Source: Sphingobacterium sp. JB170
Lineage (GTDB): Bacteria; Bacteroidota; Bacteroidia; Sphingobacteriales; Sphingobacteriaceae
Reading direction: 5' to 3'
DNA length: 64,000 bases
Assembly: GCF_900163865.1 (NCBI RefSeq)
Contig: NZ_FUKU01000043.1
Span: forward strand, 1-64,000
Position 1 is the first letter of the stretch, and each line of letters opens with the position of its first letter. A program made the position numbers and the translations under genes. Under the pieces are notes generated by a model, which worked only from the letters and a program-made list of their open reading frames with translations, was not told the origin of the DNA and searched no databases. Of the stretch, positions 61,504-64,000 are shown piece by piece.

Positions 61504-61968
61504 ATATATTTTAATTTATTTTATAGAGTTTATTGCTGTTATATGGAGGTATTTTATCCTCTTTTTTAGGGTGTTTTTATGTGTTTTTTGTGTTGTATAA
61601 AATGAGATTGTTATTTTGGAGTAATGATGCTTTATTTGCATATTAATGGCTATTTATTGATTTTTACACTCTTTTTTTAATCATATATTGCTAATTTATA
61701 TTGATTTTTTACATCATTTATTTGATTAAAATTGGTTGTAATTTTGCTTATTTATAGTGCTTTTTTTGTGTGTAAAATTGATGTATATATTATTGATTTT
61801 ACTCGATGTTTTATGGCAAGTAATGTGGTTTTTTATATTAATTTACATGCATTCATCTGTTTATCAGTTAGTTGTAAAATACCGAGCATTTTTAGGTAAT
61901 TATTATAAAGATTCGTAACATTGGGGCTGAAAAATAAAGTTCTACTAGATATTTATTGGTCATTGATT
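61504..61968. other. Very AT-rich divergent intergenic region
   Basis: About 460 bp, dominated by T-rich runs on the forward strand. It contains a TAATTTTG -7 match at 61739-61746 (weak -33), possibly the DMT permease promoter. No ORF or structured RNA is seen. Confidence 0.45.
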
Positions 61969-62826
61969 ATGTTATATGTTCTTTTAAGCGTTATTTGTAG
62001 CGTTACTGTTTCCGTTATTATCAAGATAGCAAAAAAGAACGGGGCAAATTATTTGCATCTTATTGTTTGGAACTATCCGGTAGCTGCGCTAGCGACGGTT
62101 CTTTTTTTAAACCCCGGATCTACAAACGTGTCGCTCGCACTACTACCCTGGGGACTGTACATTGCTCTTGCAATACTTCTACCTGTAATTTTTCTTTGTA
62201 TTGCTTATTCCATTCAGTATAGTGGGATTGTGAAAACAGAAATCGCACAAAGGTTGTCTTTGTTTTTACCGTTGATGGCTGCCTTTTTTATATTTCATGA
62301 AGAGATAAGCCTAGCAAAAATTATTGGAATCGGGGTGGGGGTGCTCGCAATCCTTTTAACGATCGGTTGGGGAAAAGGAAAAACGTCACTTGCGAACGGG
62401 AAGTGGGGCTATGCAATTGCTGTTTTTATTGGTATGGGGGTTATCGATATCTTATTCAAGAAAATAGCGACCTATACGAACGTGCCTTATGTCTTTTCTA
62501 TGCTGGTGGTATTTATACTAGCAATGCTGGTTGCTTTTAGTTTGTTATTTTACAATATGTCAATCCGGAAGCAACATATTGATTATAAAGTAATACTATG
62601 GGGTATTCTTTTAGGAGGGTTTAATTTTGGGAATATTTTATTCTATATGAAAGCTCATGGCGCTTTATCTACGAGTCCGTCTGCGGTCTTTACCGGGATG
62701 AACATCGGCGTGATTTTGGTAGGCGCTATAGTTGGCGTATATATATTTAAGGAGCAGCTGTCTAAATACAACAAAATTGGGTTGTTGTTAGCCGTGTTAT
62801 CTGTATTAATCATAGCGTTTTCGTGA
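61969..62826 (+). CDS. EamA/DMT-family permease
   Basis: A ~285-aa inner-membrane protein with about ten helices in two homologous halves (LYVLLSVICSVTVSVIIKIA ... and a second half from WGYAIAVFIGMGVIDILF), typical of the drug/metabolite transporter superfamily. The ATG at 61969 is preferred to a TTG at 61921, which would add non-hydrophobic residues ahead of helix 1. It overlaps the YigZ gene by 4 nt and is likely coupled. Substrate unknown. Confidence 0.85.
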   Translation: MLYVLLSVICSVTVSVIIKIAKKNGANYLHLIVWNYPVAALATVLFLNPGSTNVSLALLPWGLYIALAILLPVIFLCIAYSIQYSGIVKTEIAQRLSLFLPLMAAFFIFHEEISLAKIIGIGVGVLAILLTIGWGKGKTSLANGKWGYAIAVFIGMGVIDILFKKIATYTNVPYVFSMLVVFILAMLVAFSLLFYNMSIRKQHIDYKVILWGILLGGFNFGNILFYMKAHGALSTSPSAVFTGMNIGVILVGAIVGVYIFKEQLSKYNKIGLLLAVLSVLIIAFS

Positions 62827-63440
62827 GTTTGTTTGAAGACACATATGTCACCATTGAACAGCCTAGTGAAGGGCTGTTTAAAGACAAAGGAAGTAAGTTT
62901 ATTGCTTATGCTTACCCTTTCAAAGGGGAGGAGTCGCTTAAAGAGATTCTTGGCAAGCTAAAGGCGCTTCATCCAAAAGCCAGACATCATTGCTGGGCTT
63001 ACCGGGTTTCGCAAGATCGGAATGTGTTTCGAATAAATGACGATGGCGAACCCTCGGGTACTGCAGGGCGACCAATATTGAATGCATTATTGTCAAAGGA
63101 TGTGACCGATATCATAGTGATTGTCGTTCGTTATTTTGGAGGGACATTACTGGGCGTTCCTGGATTGATTAATGCCTATAAGTCAGCGACTGTTGATGCC
63201 ATCGATAATAGCTTTCTGGTGGAAAGAACTGTGAATGAAACAATTGTGATCCGATTCGATTATTTACAAATGAACAGTGTGATGCGCTTGGTTAAAGAGG
63301 AAAATTTAACTACCTTAAAGCAAGAATTTGACAATACCTGCTCGATAGAAATTGAGGTTCGAAAAATGCAAGTAAACTTCGTTATCGACAGGCTTGAAAA
63401 AATGGAAGGACTAACCTATTCTTTTGGAACGACATTATGA
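62823..63440 (+). CDS. YigZ/IMPACT-family protein
   Basis: A 205-aa member of the UPF0029/IMPACT family. It begins with a GTG codon overlapping the permease stop (GTGA), and shows KGSKFIAYAYPF, HHCWAYRVSQDRNVFRINDDGEPSGTAGRPIL and VRYFGGTLLGVPGLINAYKSA, all diagnostic. The C-terminal ~70 residues form the DUF1949-like domain. Related proteins interact with translation factors; the role in bacteria is uncertain. Its stop overlaps the phosphorylase start (ATGA). Confidence 0.93.
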   Translation: MSLFEDTYVTIEQPSEGLFKDKGSKFIAYAYPFKGEESLKEILGKLKALHPKARHHCWAYRVSQDRNVFRINDDGEPSGTAGRPILNALLSKDVTDIIVIVVRYFGGTLLGVPGLINAYKSATVDAIDNSFLVERTVNETIVIRFDYLQMNSVMRLVKEENLTTLKQEFDNTCSIEIEVRKMQVNFVIDRLEKMEGLTYSFGTTL

Positions 63441-64000
63441 TTGCAGACTCAGAATTAATATTAAATGCCGACGGAAGTATATATCATTTAAATTTATTGC
63501 CGGAGGATTTGGCACCGACGATAATCTTTGTAGGAGATCCCGATCGCGTGGAAATCGTATCTAAGCATTTCGATACAATTGAGATTCGAAAAGGGAAAAG
63601 AGAATTTATCACGCACACCGGGATGTTACGTAAAAAACGTATCTCGGTTATTTCAACCGGAATTGGTACGGACAATATTGATATCGTGTTTAATGAGATT
63701 GACGCATTAGCGAATATAGATTTTGCTACTCGTTCGTTGAAAAGAGACTTAACAAGTCTGGATATTATTCGAATAGGAACATCAGGTTCTATTCAGGGCG
63801 ATATTAAAATGGGCACCATACTGGCGAGTGAATATGCAATCGGATTTGATGCGCTTATGCAATTTTATATTAAAAGCTACTCCCCACAGGAGCGGGAAAT
63901 ACAAGCAGCAATCCAACAAGAGTTTTCAAGCCTGTCGTTTAAGCCCTATGTGGGAAGCGCAAGCGAAAAATTACTTAATCAAATTGCTGGAGACCTTCCT
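63437..64000 (+). CDS. Nucleoside phosphorylase (uridine phosphorylase-like), 3' end outside window
   Basis: The first 188 codons of a PNP/UDP-family phosphorylase, cut by the window edge. Visible motifs: IIFVGDPDRVEIVSKHF (GDPxR phosphate loop), FITHTGMLRKKRISVISTGIGTDN (catalytic-face strand and substrate loop) and IIRIGTSGSIQGDI (GTSG motif). It starts by overlapping the YigZ stop (ATGA), so permease, YigZ and phosphorylase form one translationally coupled operon. A nucleoside as permease substrate is therefore worth considering, but is only inference. Confidence 0.9.
   Translation, partial: MIADSELILNADGSIYHLNLLPEDLAPTIIFVGDPDRVEIVSKHFDTIEIRKGKREFITHTGMLRKKRISVISTGIGTDNIDIVFNEIDALANIDFATRSLKRDLTSLDIIRIGTSGSIQGDIKMGTILASEYAIGFDALMQFYIKSYSPQEREIQAAIQQEFSSLSFKPYVGSASEKLLNQIAGDLP

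Noticed and set aside
1..64000. CRISPR arrays, insertion sequences, rRNA operons, prophage or toxin-antitoxin modules
   Set aside because: Looked for on both strands; no regularly spaced repeats, transposase, integrase or rRNA sequence was seen.

Overview
The window reads as a chromosomal segment of a Bacteroidota bacterium of the Sphingobacteriaceae type (Sphingobacterium/Pedobacter/Olivibacter-like). Evidence: a SusC/SusD pair, an S46 dipeptidyl-peptidase, a fused alpha/beta E1 2-oxoacid dehydrogenase, Bacteroidota-restricted families (DUF5606, DUF3078, DUF4199), few Shine-Dalgarno sequences, and many promoters of the Bacteroidota form TTTG-N19..21-TAnnTTTG. Family assignments are from recall and motif reading; no database search was run.

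Layout. 0.6-5.4 kb: GNAT protein, alpha-oxoamine synthase, DinB protein, then a cupin - Rrf2 regulator - flavohaemoglobin (hmp) group behind a 42-bp palindrome. 5.7-9.3 kb: enolase-superfamily enzyme, glyoxalase-fold protein, RclA-like flavoprotein. 9.3-9.7 kb: decayed AraC-family remnant and another gene 3' end. 10-12.4 kb: LytS/LytTR two-component pair. 12.6-15.2 kb: tRNA-Lys, prmC, ribD. 15.2-21.1 kb: SusC/SusD locus with a long structured leader. 21.7-31.6 kb: SDR, PPK2, ankyrin protein, ubiX, a dihydroorotase-like protein lacking metal ligands, two glycosyltransferases, an MBL-fold hydrolase and a 50-aa membrane protein. 31.6-36.6 kb: ispD and sbcDC. 36.9-45.8 kb: radical SAM protein, PPIase, deoxynucleoside kinase, trpS, mazG, S46 peptidase. 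46-51 kb: oxyR, ClC channel, ribE, two candidate small RNAs, DUF3078 protein, rlmH. 51.3-56 kb: small proteins, Nudix, DUF1080 lipoprotein, fused E1. 56-61.5 kb: reverse-strand pheA - DAHP synthase/chorismate mutase - aroA - aroC - ROK kinase operon. 62-64 kb: DMT permease, YigZ protein, and a nucleoside phosphorylase cut by the window end.

The most striking element is the leader of the aromatic amino-acid operon (61,336-61,503, reverse strand). A consensus promoter drives an 18-residue leader peptide, MAKRDTYFYFSYFYFKNK. Right after its stop codon lies CGGGGCC, which can pair with the 5' arm of a terminator hairpin in front of pheA. This is the architecture of ribosome-mediated transcription attenuation sensing charged tRNA-Tyr and tRNA-Phe.

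Other points of interest: compact promoter-terminator units that look like small RNA genes (two related ones at 49.4-49.7 kb, one before ubiX), -7 elements only 3-8 nt from start codons (possible leaderless mRNAs), and the palindrome before the nitric-oxide detoxification genes.
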